DNA of 64,000 nucleotides from JAEVLT01 sp050496765 (GCF_050496765.1 NZ_JBNWEO010000009.1:1-64000); one strand, 5' to 3'; shown: positions 17,048-26,104, numbered from the stretch's first letter. The notes: generated by a model not told the origin, from the letters alone. Translations and numbers: made by a program.

Positions 17048-17078
17048 GGCTCTCCTAAAAGGCAGGGAGCCTTATTTT
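17046..17078. terminator. Terminator between yndM and the convergent nuclease gene
   Basis: AAGGCTC (17046-17052) pairs with GAGCCTT (17067-17073), followed by ATTTTG. Confidence 0.6.
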
Positions 17079-17110
17079 GTTTACAAACGAATCCGCTAAA
17101 GAAATGGAAT

Positions 17111-18262
17111 TTAATTGGTTTCACATGCGTATTGATCGTGATCACGGTCCATCTTGGACTGGTAGGCAGGGTGGCCTGCCGGTACACCTTGTGGATATTT
17201 CTTTCTTAATTCGGTACAGTTTTGAAAAAATTCAGTAGTCCCGCTCGATGGCGTCGCAGCAGCAGAAGAATTGGATGTGCTGCTCTGTGTGCTTGATGCC
17301 GCAGCAGCCGAAGTGGATGAACTGCTCCGATTGCTTCCGCTGCTGGATGAAGCGGGAGCAGCTGCTGTGCCGGCTGCCGAGTCCAAATCGCCTTTTGTGG
17401 TGCCATTAGGGCCGTATGCCCATAAACCTTTAGTGGCAGAACGGGCTTCGCGGGCAAATTTGACAAAAACATCGCTGTACTTTACGTCAGGCGGATAGGT
17501 TGATGGTTCGGCATAGCCATTTAAAACAAGGTCGGCATTAAACATTTTGGTACGGATTTCATTTTCATCCATATCATTCGTTGGAATGGATAACCAGATG
17601 ATTCGCAACAACCGTCCATAGCGATCGGTTTCAGATACGTCTTTTTGCAACCAAACTTGCTTGCCTTCAAGTTTGTTCGTTGTATAATTGCTGGCTTCTT
17701 TGCCATACGTTTCATGCCTTGTGGTTGATTCTGGCGTGTTGACGCCAATCAAACGTACTTTTTGACCGGTTGAAAGCTGGACCGTATCGCCATCAACGAC
17801 TCTGGAAATCGTTGCTGCAACTAAACCAAGGCTTGCGGCTGTTTGCTGTTCTTTCTGTGCTGCTTCCTGTTTTGCTTTTTCAGCGGCCTGCTGCTTTGCT
17901 TCTTCTTCTTTCTTCGCCTGCTCTTCTGCCTGCTGTTTCGCTCCTGCCTCTTTTGCCGCTTCTTTTGCTCTTTCATTCGCACTGGAGATCTTTTCAGAAT
18001 CCTGTTTCTTCTCTTTTACAACGTCCGGCTGATTTCCAGTTGAAGAAAACCCTCCAAATGCTAAAAAGATACCAATAATAGCAGCAATAATGGGAACTTT
18101 CGCGCGATTTCCAGCTTTTCTATTTTTGATCCACGCATAGATTCCCCATATGGCAATTCCAATACCTAAAACCCCTAAAATAGTGCTAGACAACCAGGAT
18201 ATAATTGCCATCACGAGAGCGACGACAATCAGAATCCCAAAACAACCTAACAGGTTTCTCAT
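17111..18262 (-). CDS. Membrane-anchored staphylococcal-nuclease-like protein with Excalibur domain
   Basis: 383 residues on the minus strand. Two membrane helices lie at about 5-48 and 55-75. A Lys/Glu/Ala-rich coiled coil covers about 85-143. An SNase (thermonuclease) domain at about 150-275 has VVDGDTVQLSTGQKVRLIGV, NTPE and DRYGR, supplying the Ca-binding Asp and catalytic Arg/Glu types. A Ser/Ala/Thr-rich linker runs from about 285 to 340. The Excalibur motif at the end (FQNCTELRKKYPQGVPAGHP, then DRDHDQYACE) is an extracellular Ca-binding module. It probably degrades DNA at the cell surface. Confidence 0.88.
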   Translation of the reverse strand: MRNLLGCFGILIVVALVMAIISWLSSTILGVLGIGIAIWGIYAWIKNRKAGNRAKVPIIAAIIGIFLAFGGFSSTGNQPDVVKEKKQDSEKISSANERAKEAAKEAGAKQQAEEQAKKEEEAKQQAAEKAKQEAAQKEQQTAASLGLVAATISRVVDGDTVQLSTGQKVRLIGVNTPESTTRHETYGKEASNYTTNKLEGKQVWLQKDVSETDRYGRLLRIIWLSIPTNDMDENEIRTKMFNADLVLNGYAEPSTYPPDVKYSDVFVKFAREARSATKGLWAYGPNGTTKGDLDSAAGTAAAPASSSSGSNRSSSSTSAAAASSTQSSTSNSSAAATPSSGTTEFFQNCTELRKKYPQGVPAGHPAYQSKMDRDHDQYACETN

Positions 18263-18474
18263 TCTTCCCCTCCGAAGTTCTATTTACATAATATTGGATT
18301 TTTTACTTTTAATCCTATTCCATAATACAACCACAAGTAGTTTGTGGCAATTACCTTTGAAATTGGTGGAATAGTAAAAAAATCTTTAGCCGCCAACATT
18401 GTGTCGGAATCTGCATCTTTAAGGCCAATCATGTATAATCTACTTAAGAATAGGATAAAGGATGGTATACATAC

Positions 18475-19290
18475 ATGACATCAAAGTCCAGAGTAGGAGC
18501 CTATTTAGTGAAACATGCGGCGGCTCTTTCCGTTGAAATTGTGGAAGACGTCCTGCACACCATGAATTTAGTGATTCCTGAAGAGGAAAAGCAACAAGCC
18601 ATTACCATGTATATAGAATTTATTGGATTTTTAGGAAAAACGCTCACTGAGGATCGCGAGGAAATTCCTGAAGAACTCGTCGTTTGGAGTAAAAAGAATG
18701 CAGTGCAGCAAATATCGGCAGAAGGAAACATTTCAGAAATTTCGGTTCGCTACCTGCCAACGCGGGAGATCTTTACTGAGATTCTAACGAGATTAAGCGT
18801 GGAGTTTGGACTTTCCGTTCAGGAAAATGCCTCGCTCATAAAGCGCGTCAACACCTTGCTGGATGTCAGCCACAACGAAATGATTCTAGCGTTTGAACAA
18901 TTAACCGAACAGAATAAGGAAAAAATGCAAAAAGAAATGGCTGAGTTATCGGCACCGATTGTATTAATAAAAGAGAATACGGCGGTTCTTCCATTGATCG
19001 GTGTAATGGATGCTTACCGGGCAAGCTATATTTTGAACAAAGTTGTCCCCACCATCGCAGACCTTCAGTTGGAGCATGTCATTATGGATTGCTCAGGAAT
19101 TTTGACAATTGATGTGGAAATTGTAAATTATCTCAAACAATTAAGCGAGGTTCTTCTTTTGTTAGGGGTAAATGTAATTTTAACAGGCTTACGTCCGGAT
19201 TTAACTCAGTTCATTGTCAATCGCGGAATCGATATGTCTGCAATTAAAACATTTGCCCATGTAAAGCAAGCGTTGGAATACATCGAATAA
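18475..19290 (+). CDS. RsbR-type STAS protein (stressosome component paralogue)
   Basis: 271 residues. The N-terminal half (about 1-150) is a non-haem-globin-like or unrecognised sensor region; the C-terminal STAS domain is about 160-270, with LIGVMDAYRASYILN and the block HVIMDCSGILTIDVEIVNYL. RsbR paralogues form the stressosome with RsbS and RsbT and control sigma-B. The Thr residues phosphorylated in RsbRA (after VD and in AQTIV) appear here as Val (IDVE) and Phe (TQFIV), so phospho-control may differ. Single gene, no rsb neighbours in the window. Confidence 0.8.
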   Translation: MTSKSRVGAYLVKHAAALSVEIVEDVLHTMNLVIPEEEKQQAITMYIEFIGFLGKTLTEDREEIPEELVVWSKKNAVQQISAEGNISEISVRYLPTREIFTEILTRLSVEFGLSVQENASLIKRVNTLLDVSHNEMILAFEQLTEQNKEKMQKEMAELSAPIVLIKENTAVLPLIGVMDAYRASYILNKVVPTIADLQLEHVIMDCSGILTIDVEIVNYLKQLSEVLLLLGVNVILTGLRPDLTQFIVNRGIDMSAIKTFAHVKQALEYIE

Positions 19291-19397
19291 GGGAATGAAT
19301 GGTATTGTGGAGAAGCTTTAATGGCTGTCACAATTCCGTTTTGTAATGGAAAGCTAATTTACATATTGCGTGAAAATTTAATTAAAAAGACAACCGC

Positions 19398-19427
19398 TTG
19401 ACCAAAAAAAGATCCTGTGGTTACAAT
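19398..19427 (+). promoter_or_regulatory. Sigma-A promoter for guaA
   Basis: TTGACC (19398-19403), an 18-bp spacer and TACAAT (19422-19427) lie just upstream of the guanine riboswitch. Confidence 0.7.
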
Positions 19428-19450
19428 ATGGTGTAATTTAATAGATCGTA

Positions 19451-19521
19451 CCTTCATATATCCTCGATAATATGGATCGAGAGTCTCTACCGGGTTGCCG
19501 CAAATAACCCGACTATGAAGG
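19451..19521 (+). promoter_or_regulatory. Guanine riboswitch upstream of guaA
   Basis: P1 is CCTTCATA (19451-19458) with TATGAAGG (19514-19521). J1/2 and J2/3 carry the conserved purine-aptamer pieces (GTCTCTACC), and the J3/1 base that selects the ligand is C (19513, in GACTATG), which indicates guanine or hypoxanthine rather than adenine. A terminator follows. Confidence 0.93.
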
Positions 19522-19575
19522 CAGAATTTTTAGCGAGCGATTGTTTCAAGGAAAACGGGAATTCTGCCTTCTTAT
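19518..19575 (+). terminator. Riboswitch expression-platform terminator (guaA)
   Basis: AAGGCAGAATT (19518-19528) pairs with AATTCTGCCTT (19560-19570). The 5' arm overlaps the 3' strand of P1, so ligand binding should decide its folding. Confidence 0.7.
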
Positions 19576-19654
19576 AGGAGAAGAGGCGAATTCTAGTTTT
19601 CTTTTTTTGTTTCTGGAAAAAATAATTTTATGATATGGGAAAGAGGTGGCTGCC

Positions 19655-21193
19655 TTGACAGGTATGCAGGAAATGATTGTTGTTCTTGATTTTGGAAGCC
19701 AGTACAATCAGTTAATAACAAGACGGATCCGTGAATTTGGCATCTACAGTGAGCTGCATCCGCATACGATTACAGCTGAAGAGCTGAAAAAATTGAACCC
19801 GAAAGGAATTATTTTTTCCGGCGGGCCGAATAGTGTGTACGACGAGAATTCCTTCCGCTGTGATGAAGCGATTTTTGAAATGGGTCTGCCGATTTTGGGC
19901 ATCTGCTACGGGATGCAGCTGATGACGATGCACTTCGGTGGTAAAGTGGAAAGGGCTAAGAACCGCGAATACGGCAAAGCGGTTTTAACAGTACAAAATC
20001 AATCAAAGTTGTTTACGGATCTGCCGGATGAGCAAGTCGTTTGGATGAGCCATGGGGATCTTGTTGTCGAAGCACCCGATGGCTTTACCATTGATGGCAC
20101 GAATCCATCGTGTCCGATTGCGGCTATGAGCCATGAAGAGCGGAATCTGTATGCGGTTCAATTCCATCCGGAAGTTCGCCATTCTGTATACGGAAATGAC
20201 CTTTTGAAAAACTTTGTTTTTAATGTTTGTGACTGCACAGGCGATTGGTCAATGGAGAACTTTATTGAAATGGAAATGGAGAAAATCCGGCAAACGGTCG
20301 GGGATAAGAAAGTTCTTTGCGCTCTTAGCGGGGGCGTGGATTCATCGGTTGTAGCCGTGCTGATTCACAAAGCAATCGGCGATCAATTGACCTGTATTTT
20401 TGTCGATCACGGCTTGCTTCGTAAAAATGAAGCAGAAAGCGTGATGAAAACTTTTGCGGACGGATTCCATATGAATGTGATCAAAGTGGATGCAAAAGAG
20501 CGGTTCTTAAGCAAGCTAGAAGGGGTTTCCGATCCTGAGAAAAAACGGAAAATTATTGGAAATGAATTTATTTACGTGTTCGATGATGAGGCAACAAAAC
20601 TTGAGGGAATTGAATTTTTGGCACAAGGGACGCTTTACACGGATATTATCGAAAGCGGGACCGCAACGGCGCAAACGATCAAGTCGCACCACAATGTTGG
20701 CGGGCTTCCGGAAGACATGCAGTTCAAGTTGATCGAGCCGTTGAATACATTGTTTAAAGATGAGGTTCGCGCGCTTGGCACAGAGCTAGGGATTCCGGAT
20801 GAAATCGTTTGGCGGCAGCCATTTCCTGGTCCGGGACTTGGAATCCGTGTCCTTGGTGCGATTTCAGAGGATAAGCTTGAAATTGTTCGTGAATCGGACT
20901 GGATTTTACGGGAAGAAATTAAAAAAGCCGGCCTCGATCGCGATATTTGGCAATACTTTACGGTTCTGCCGGATATCCGCAGCGTTGGTGTCATGGGCGA
21001 TGCGAGAACATACGATTACACGATCGGCATTCGTGCCGTAACATCCATTGATGGCATGACATCCGATTGGGCAAGAATCCCATGGGATGTTCTTGAAATC
21101 ATCTCGACGAGGATTGTCAACGAAGTGGCGCATGTGAACCGTGTTGTCTACGATATAACAAGCAAGCCGCCGGCAACGATTGAGTGGGAGTAG
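19655..21193 (+). CDS. guaA: GMP synthase (glutamine-hydrolysing)
   Basis: 512 residues. The class I glutamine amidotransferase domain covers about 7-195 with nucleophile C84 (GICYGMQLM) and the later His-Pro-Glu (QFHPEVRHS). The ATP pyrophosphatase domain follows with the P-loop SGGVDSSV, and then the dimerisation domain ending KPPATIEWE. It converts XMP, ATP and glutamine to GMP. The TTG at 19655 is chosen because AAGAGGTGG sits 6 bases upstream; a GTG at 19646 overlaps that site. A guanine riboswitch controls it, as expected for end-product feedback. Confidence 0.96.
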   Translation: MTGMQEMIVVLDFGSQYNQLITRRIREFGIYSELHPHTITAEELKKLNPKGIIFSGGPNSVYDENSFRCDEAIFEMGLPILGICYGMQLMTMHFGGKVERAKNREYGKAVLTVQNQSKLFTDLPDEQVVWMSHGDLVVEAPDGFTIDGTNPSCPIAAMSHEERNLYAVQFHPEVRHSVYGNDLLKNFVFNVCDCTGDWSMENFIEMEMEKIRQTVGDKKVLCALSGGVDSSVVAVLIHKAIGDQLTCIFVDHGLLRKNEAESVMKTFADGFHMNVIKVDAKERFLSKLEGVSDPEKKRKIIGNEFIYVFDDEATKLEGIEFLAQGTLYTDIIESGTATAQTIKSHHNVGGLPEDMQFKLIEPLNTLFKDEVRALGTELGIPDEIVWRQPFPGPGLGIRVLGAISEDKLEIVRESDWILREEIKKAGLDRDIWQYFTVLPDIRSVGVMGDARTYDYTIGIRAVTSIDGMTSDWARIPWDVLEIISTRIVNEVAHVNRVVYDITSKPPATIEWE

Positions 21194-21217
21194 GAACAAC
21201 TATCGAACAAATGATTA

Positions 21218-21262
21218 GAATACGAACAACTCTATTGAAAAAATAGAAAAATGTTCGTATTT
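21218..21262 (+). promoter_or_regulatory. PurR boxes (inverted pair) upstream of the purine permease gene
   Basis: GAATACGAACAAC (21218-21230) and, inverted, AAATACGAACATT (complement of 21250-21262) match the Bacillus PurBox AWWWCCGAACWWT with one or few mismatches each. They are separated by 19 bp and lie just upstream of the -35. The pair can also fold as a hairpin and may double as the guaA terminator because T residues follow. Confidence 0.75.
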
Positions 21263-21266
21263 TTTC

Positions 21267-21295
21267 TTGACGGTATATGATCAAGCTGATAAGAT
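21267..21295 (+). promoter_or_regulatory. Sigma-A promoter for the purine permease
   Basis: TTGACG (21267-21272), a 17-bp spacer and TAAGAT (21290-21295), placed between the PurR boxes and the riboswitch. Confidence 0.7.
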
Positions 21296-21322
21296 GAAGA
21301 TGGAAAAACAAAATGTCGAAAA

Positions 21323-21393
21323 GCGTCGTATAATGTTGGGGATAAGGCCCAAGAGTTTCTACCGAGCTACCGTGAATAGCTTGACTACGAGGC
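21323..21393 (+). promoter_or_regulatory. Guanine riboswitch upstream of the NCS2 permease
   Basis: P1 is formed by 21323-21330 with 21386-21393 (one mismatch). The aptamer core contains GAGTTTCTACC and ends in GACTACGAG, with C at 21385 in the ligand-selecting position, indicating guanine/hypoxanthine. Confidence 0.92.
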
Positions 21394-21452
21394 GAGTGTT
21401 AATGAAAAAGGTGCATTAAGCTGCCCTTTGATTTTTTTCACATGCCTTAGTC

Positions 21453-21484
21453 AACGTTCCGGTAGAATGCCGGAACGTTTTTTG
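21453..21484 (+). terminator. Riboswitch-linked terminator before the permease gene
   Basis: AACGTTCCGG (21453-21462) pairs perfectly with CCGGAACGTT (21470-21479), followed by a T-run. Confidence 0.85.
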
Positions 21485-21525
21485 GTCATTATAGTAGATA
21501 AGAATCTTTCAGGGGGAAAGGACAA

Positions 21526-22854
21526 ATGAAAAATTATTTTCAGTTTGAAAAACTGGGGACGAGTTATCGCCAAGAATTTATCGGCGGTCTGACTACGTTT
21601 TTGGCGATGGCCTATATTTTAGCAGTCAATCCACTGACATTGACGCTTTCTAGTATAAAAGGTTTGCCGGATGCCATGCGAATGGATTATGGAGCTGTAT
21701 TCGTCGCAACAGCGATTGCATCAGCGATTGGTTCCATCGTCATGGGGCTGCTTGGTAAATATCCGCTAGCACTTGCGCCGGGTATGGGATTAAATGCCTT
21801 TTTTGCGTACACTGTTGTTTTGGGAAGCAAGATCCCGTGGCAGCATGCTCTTGGCGCTGTCCTGATTTCGGGTGTATTCTTCTTTCTTTTAACCCTTACA
21901 GGACTTCGTGAAAAAATTATTAACGCAATCCCTGTTGACTTAAAGCATGCCGTTGGGGCGGGTATTGGTTTGTTCATTACGTTTATCGGTCTGCAGGAAT
22001 CCGGAATTATCGTCAACAACGATGCCACCCTTGTTGGGCTGGGTGACCTATCCAAAGGGCCAACACTCCTCGCGATTTTTGGCATTTTTATTACCGTTGT
22101 TTTAATGACGAGAGGCTTTAAAGGCGCGGTTTTCTTTGGGATGATCATTACTTCCATTGTCGGTATGGTTTTTGGATTAATTGACGTGCCCCATAAAGTG
22201 GTCGATACGGTTCCAAGCTTGCAGCCAACTTTTGGTGCGGTTTTCACCTCATTTGGTGATCATTCTTTCTGGTCGACGACGATGATTGGCATTATTTTGA
22301 CCTTCTTATTTGTTGACTTCTTTGATAATGCCGGAACACTTGTGGCCGTGGCAAATCAGGCGGGGTTAATGAAGGACAATAAACTTCCGAACGCTGGCCG
22401 TGCACTTGTTTCTGATTCGATTGCAACAATGGTTGGTGCGGTTTTGGGGACGTCGACAACGACATCGTATATTGAGTCGTCAGCCGGAGTGGCTTCTGGT
22501 GCGAAAACCGGTTTTGCTTCATTGGTTACGGCAGGATTCTTTATTTTATCGTTGTTCTTCTTTCCGTTATTGTCGGTGATTACATCATCGGTTACAGCTC
22601 CAGCACTGATCATTGTCGGCGTTCTGATGGTTTCCTCGTTAGGTAAAATTGACTGGACACGGTTTGAGATTGCGGTGCCGGCTTTCTTGACGATGATTGC
22701 GATGCCGCTATCTTACAGCATTGCAACAGGAATTGCGATTGGGTTTATTTTTTACCCAATTACGATGATTGTGAAAGGACGAATCAAAGAAGTTAATCCA
22801 ATTATGTATTTTTTCTTTGTGATTTTCTTGCTCTATTTTATTTTCTTAAAATAA
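21526..22854 (+). CDS. pbuG: NCS2-family purine permease (PbuG/PbuO-like)
   Basis: 442 residues, strongly hydrophobic, of the AzgA/PbuG branch of NCS2. Signatures are the N-terminal YRQEFIGGLTTFLAMAYILA, the PLALAPGMGLNAFFAY block, FVDFFDNAGTLVAVANQAG, and GTSTTTSYIESSAGVASGAK. It imports hypoxanthine/guanine by proton symport. The ATG follows AGGGGGAAAGG. Both PurR boxes and a guanine riboswitch precede it, so it is switched off when guanine is plentiful. PbuO (a second guanine/hypoxanthine permease) is an equally possible orthologue. Confidence 0.9.
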   Translation: MKNYFQFEKLGTSYRQEFIGGLTTFLAMAYILAVNPLTLTLSSIKGLPDAMRMDYGAVFVATAIASAIGSIVMGLLGKYPLALAPGMGLNAFFAYTVVLGSKIPWQHALGAVLISGVFFFLLTLTGLREKIINAIPVDLKHAVGAGIGLFITFIGLQESGIIVNNDATLVGLGDLSKGPTLLAIFGIFITVVLMTRGFKGAVFFGMIITSIVGMVFGLIDVPHKVVDTVPSLQPTFGAVFTSFGDHSFWSTTMIGIILTFLFVDFFDNAGTLVAVANQAGLMKDNKLPNAGRALVSDSIATMVGAVLGTSTTTSYIESSAGVASGAKTGFASLVTAGFFILSLFFFPLLSVITSSVTAPALIIVGVLMVSSLGKIDWTRFEIAVPAFLTMIAMPLSYSIATGIAIGFIFYPITMIVKGRIKEVNPIMYFFFVIFLLYFIFLK

Positions 22855-22863
22855 TGATGATGA

Positions 22864-22890
22864 GGCCGAAGTCGAACTTCGGTCTTTTTT
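22864..22890 (+). terminator. Rho-independent terminator after the permease
   Basis: GGCCGAAG (22864-22871) pairs with CTTCGGTC (22877-22884; one wobble), followed by T6. Confidence 0.8.
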
Positions 22891-23028
22891 TGAACAGAAG
22901 GTGCAACATAAAATTTCTATCTCCTCGAGAAGATTCGATGGTTCGGTCGAATTTTGTCGTTGACTTCCTGTAAGTACTTTTATAACATATTTAATACTGA
23001 GGGTATGTTTGTGAAGAGGGGAAGACAA

Positions 23029-23865
23029 ATGGTAAAATTGAGGATTGAAAAAGTACTAAATAACAATGTGCTGATAGCTGAGCACCCGGCCTATAAAGAA
23101 GTAGTGCTGATAGGAAAAGGTCTTGGGTTTAATCGGAAACAGGGAGACTCCATTGAAACCGATTCCGTTGAAAAGTTTTTTGTCTTAAAAAATGAAAAAG
23201 AACAAGAAAATTATCTAAAGCTTTTGCCCTTTGTAGATCATGAGCTGCATGATGTTATTATTTCTGCATTCGAACTGATCAAACAGCGCACCCAGTCATC
23301 CTTGAACGAACATATCCATGTCGCCCTTACTGATCATTTGATGTTTGCAGTGACGAGAATTGCAAAGGGAATGGAAATTAAGAATCCTTTTTTGGTTGAA
23401 ACGAAAACGCTTTATCGCCGAGAATATGAAATCGCAGCAGAAGTTGTGCAATTGATCGAAGATAAGACAGGTATCAAGCTCCCTGTGGGGGAAATTGGCT
23501 TTATTGCGTTGCATATCCATAGTTCTCTAACCAACAAAACGCTTTCGGATGTGAATAAACATTCACAGCTTGTGAGAGAGCTTGTTGATATGATCGAGGA
23601 ACAGCTGAAAATAAACATTGATCGGGAAAGTATTGATTATATGAGGCTTGTTCGTCATTTGCGTTATACCATTGAACGAGTTGTCAGCGGAGAAAAAGTA
23701 GAAGAGCCAGAGAAAATTTCTGCCCTCTTGAAGGCTGAATATCCTGTGTGCTATAATCTCTCGTGGAAGATTATGAAAGTAATGCAGCAATCTTTGAAAA
23801 AGAAAGTTTTTGATGCGGAGGCCGTTTATTTAACATTGCATTTGCAGCGGCTTAACAAAAAATGA
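23029..23865 (+). CDS. glcT: Transcriptional antiterminator GlcT (BglG family)
   Basis: 278 residues. The CAT RNA-binding domain covers about 1-60 (KVLNNNVLIAEHPAYKEVVL, then GKGLGFNRKQGD). PRD1 holds the regulatory His pair (HIHVALTDHL and GFIALHIHSS). PRD2 ends DAEAVYLTLHLQRL. GlcT binds the RAT in the ptsG leader when glucose is present; EII-Glc phosphorylates PRD1 to switch it off. The ATG at 23029 follows AGAGGGGA and gives the family-typical start. It is directly upstream of ptsG as in B. subtilis, and may also act on the near-identical RAT before the mannose PTS operon. Confidence 0.93.
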   Translation: MVKLRIEKVLNNNVLIAEHPAYKEVVLIGKGLGFNRKQGDSIETDSVEKFFVLKNEKEQENYLKLLPFVDHELHDVIISAFELIKQRTQSSLNEHIHVALTDHLMFAVTRIAKGMEIKNPFLVETKTLYRREYEIAAEVVQLIEDKTGIKLPVGEIGFIALHIHSSLTNKTLSDVNKHSQLVRELVDMIEEQLKINIDRESIDYMRLVRHLRYTIERVVSGEKVEEPEKISALLKAEYPVCYNLSWKIMKVMQQSLKKKVFDAEAVYLTLHLQRLNKK

Positions 23866-23880
23866 ATACGATCTTGTTTT

Positions 23881-23990
23881 TACGTGTTACTGATTTGATC
23901 AGGCATGAGTAAGGGGAATTAATTGAGGTTGTGAGGACATTCTATTCCTGTAAACTTCAGTTGGTTATTTTTACTCATGCCTTTTATTTT
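23881..23990 (+). promoter_or_regulatory. RAT antiterminator and terminator in the ptsG leader
   Basis: The RAT at 23881-23910 begins TACGTGTTACTGATTTGATC. Its GGCATGAGT end can pair with ACTCATGCC (about 23972-23980) to form the terminator, followed by T4. The RAT and terminator overlap, the standard GlcT switch. Confidence 0.9.
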
Positions 23991-23997
23991 GTGAGAA

Positions 23998-24011
23998 TGT
24001 AAGCGTTTGAT
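23998..24011 (+). promoter_or_regulatory. Possible cre (CcpA) site before ptsG
   Basis: TGTAAGCGTTTGAT fits the cre consensus with one clear mismatch. It lies inside the transcribed leader between the terminator and the ribosome-binding site. Confidence 0.4.
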
Positions 24012-24040
24012 GAGTGAAGTTTCATAGGGGGAAAATCTTT

Positions 24041-26104
24041 ATGTTTAAAAATGCCTTTGGCGTTTTGCAAAAAGTCGGTAAAGCATTGATGTTGCCGGTT
24101 GCCCTATTACCGGCAGCAGGTCTGCTTTTAGGAATAGGAAACGCTTTTCAACAGCCGACTATGCTACACTATCTTCCGTTTTTAAATGCGAATTGGTTTC
24201 AGTTGGTTGCCAGCGTAATGGAGGATGCGGGCTCCATTATTTTTGGTAACTTAGCATTGATTTTCGCATCAGGGGTTGCTTTAGGATTAGCAGCGGATGG
24301 TGCTGCAGCTCTAGCGGCTATTGTTGGCTATTTAGTCTTAAACCAGGTAATGGGTTCATGGCTTGATGTAACAACCAAAATGGTATCAAAGGATCCATCA
24401 TATGCTACCGTATTAGGGATTCCTACGTTACAAACAGGTGTATTTGGAGGGATTATCGTTGGTTTGATTGCAGCGTTTGCCTATAATCGATACCACGATA
24501 TTGAGATGCCTTCTTTCCTCGGTTTCTTTGCCGGCAAGCGGTTTGTGCCGATCGCAACTGCAGCGTTTTCGCTTATTGCCGGTTTGTTGTTATTGCTTAT
24601 ATGGCCGCCAATACAGCATGGTATGAATACTGTGTCAAACTGGATGCTGGAAAGCGGAACGTACTTTTCGGTATTCATGTTTGGTTTTATTAAAAGATTA
24701 TTGATCCCATTTGGATTGCATCATATTTGGTATGCTCCGTTCTGGTATGAGTTTGGTACATATAAGACAGCAGCTGGACAAATTGTACATGGAGATATGA
24801 CGATTTTCTTTGCGCAATTAAAAGATAACGTGAAACTTACTGCCGGTTACTTCATGCAAGGTGAATTCCCGATTATGATGTTTGGATTACCGGCAGCTGC
24901 ACTGGCGATGTACCACACAGCTCGACCTGAAAAGAAAAAGCTTGTTGCTGGCTTACTCGGTTCCGCTGCATTAACATCCTTCTTAACGGGTATTACTGAA
25001 CCGCTTGAGTTTTCCTTTTTATTCGTATCACCACTTTTATTCTTTATTCATGCCGTATTAGATGGTCTTTCATTTGTATTGATGGCTTTCTTTAAGGTTC
25101 ATCTTGGTTACACTTTTTCCGGGGGGGCTATTGACTTTCTGCTATTTGGTATTCTTCCAGGAAAAGAGCAGTGGTGGATTGCCATCCTGCTAGGTATTGT
25201 TTTTGCGGTTGTTTATTACATTGTATTTCGATTCATCATTGTCAAATTGAACGTGAAAACGCCAGGTCGTGAGGAAGACGAAGAAGATGCCGGACTAAAA
25301 GAAGGCACAAAAGGGAGGGCAGGGGATCTCCCGTATCATATTTTGAATGCGATGGGCGGACAGCAGAACATTGCTCACCTTGATGCTTGTATCACTCGTC
25401 TCCGTGTTACGGTTAATGATAGTAAGAATGTTAATAAAAACGACTTAAAGAGACTCGGAGCATCTGGCATTCTTGGAGTTGGGAACAATATCCAGGCGAT
25501 CTTTGGTCCGCGTTCTGAGATGATTAAAAGCCAAATGGAAGATATTATGGAAGGAAAGACTCCTCGAGTTATCGCAAAAGTGTCAGAAAAGAGTGTGGAG
25601 CAACTAATCATAGGGAACAATTCGGTTGTTCTGCAAACAAAGCGAGAAGAAGAAGTTTTTGTCGCTCCGTTAAAAGGAAACGTCAGGCCGATCACTGAAG
25701 TTCCAGACCGGGTTTTTGCCAGGAAAATGATGGGTGATGGTTTTGCGATTGTACCCGCTGAAGGTCTCGTTGTTTCACCTGTTGATGGTAAAATCATAAA
25801 TCTCTTTCCGACGAAGCATGCGATCGGTATCCTGTCCGACGGCGGCCGTGAAATTTTAATCCACATTGGGATCGACACAGTAAACCTGAAGGGTGAAGGA
25901 TTTGAAACCTTTGTTGCTGAAAATGACCGTGTGGAAAAAGGACAGCCGCTGATGAAAGTGGATTTGGATTACATAAAAGAGCACGCAACATCAACGATAA
26001 CGCCAATTATCTTCACAAACTTGGCGGAAGGCGAAAAAGTGGTTCTCGAAAAACAAGGGCCTGTTGAGGCGAACACAGGAGGAATTGTAAGAATTTCTCT
26101 ATAA
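24041..26104 (+). CDS. ptsG: PTS glucose-specific EIICBA
   Basis: 687 residues. The EIIC membrane domain covers about 1-400 (KVGKALMLPVALLPAAGLLL, and the GITEPLEFSFLFVSP motif). EIIB has its phospho-Cys at C450 (LDACITRLRV). EIIA has its phospho-His at H608 (REILIHIGIDTV). It imports and phosphorylates glucose and, through EIIB, phosphorylates GlcT. The ATG at 24041 follows AGGGGG; further upstream in-frame codons overlap this site. Controlled by the RAT/terminator in its leader, with glcT directly upstream. Confidence 0.95.
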   Translation: MFKNAFGVLQKVGKALMLPVALLPAAGLLLGIGNAFQQPTMLHYLPFLNANWFQLVASVMEDAGSIIFGNLALIFASGVALGLAADGAAALAAIVGYLVLNQVMGSWLDVTTKMVSKDPSYATVLGIPTLQTGVFGGIIVGLIAAFAYNRYHDIEMPSFLGFFAGKRFVPIATAAFSLIAGLLLLLIWPPIQHGMNTVSNWMLESGTYFSVFMFGFIKRLLIPFGLHHIWYAPFWYEFGTYKTAAGQIVHGDMTIFFAQLKDNVKLTAGYFMQGEFPIMMFGLPAAALAMYHTARPEKKKLVAGLLGSAALTSFLTGITEPLEFSFLFVSPLLFFIHAVLDGLSFVLMAFFKVHLGYTFSGGAIDFLLFGILPGKEQWWIAILLGIVFAVVYYIVFRFIIVKLNVKTPGREEDEEDAGLKEGTKGRAGDLPYHILNAMGGQQNIAHLDACITRLRVTVNDSKNVNKNDLKRLGASGILGVGNNIQAIFGPRSEMIKSQMEDIMEGKTPRVIAKVSEKSVEQLIIGNNSVVLQTKREEEVFVAPLKGNVRPITEVPDRVFARKMMGDGFAIVPAEGLVVSPVDGKIINLFPTKHAIGILSDGGREILIHIGIDTVNLKGEGFETFVAENDRVEKGQPLMKVDLDYIKEHATSTITPIIFTNLAEGEKVVLEKQGPVEANTGGIVRISL

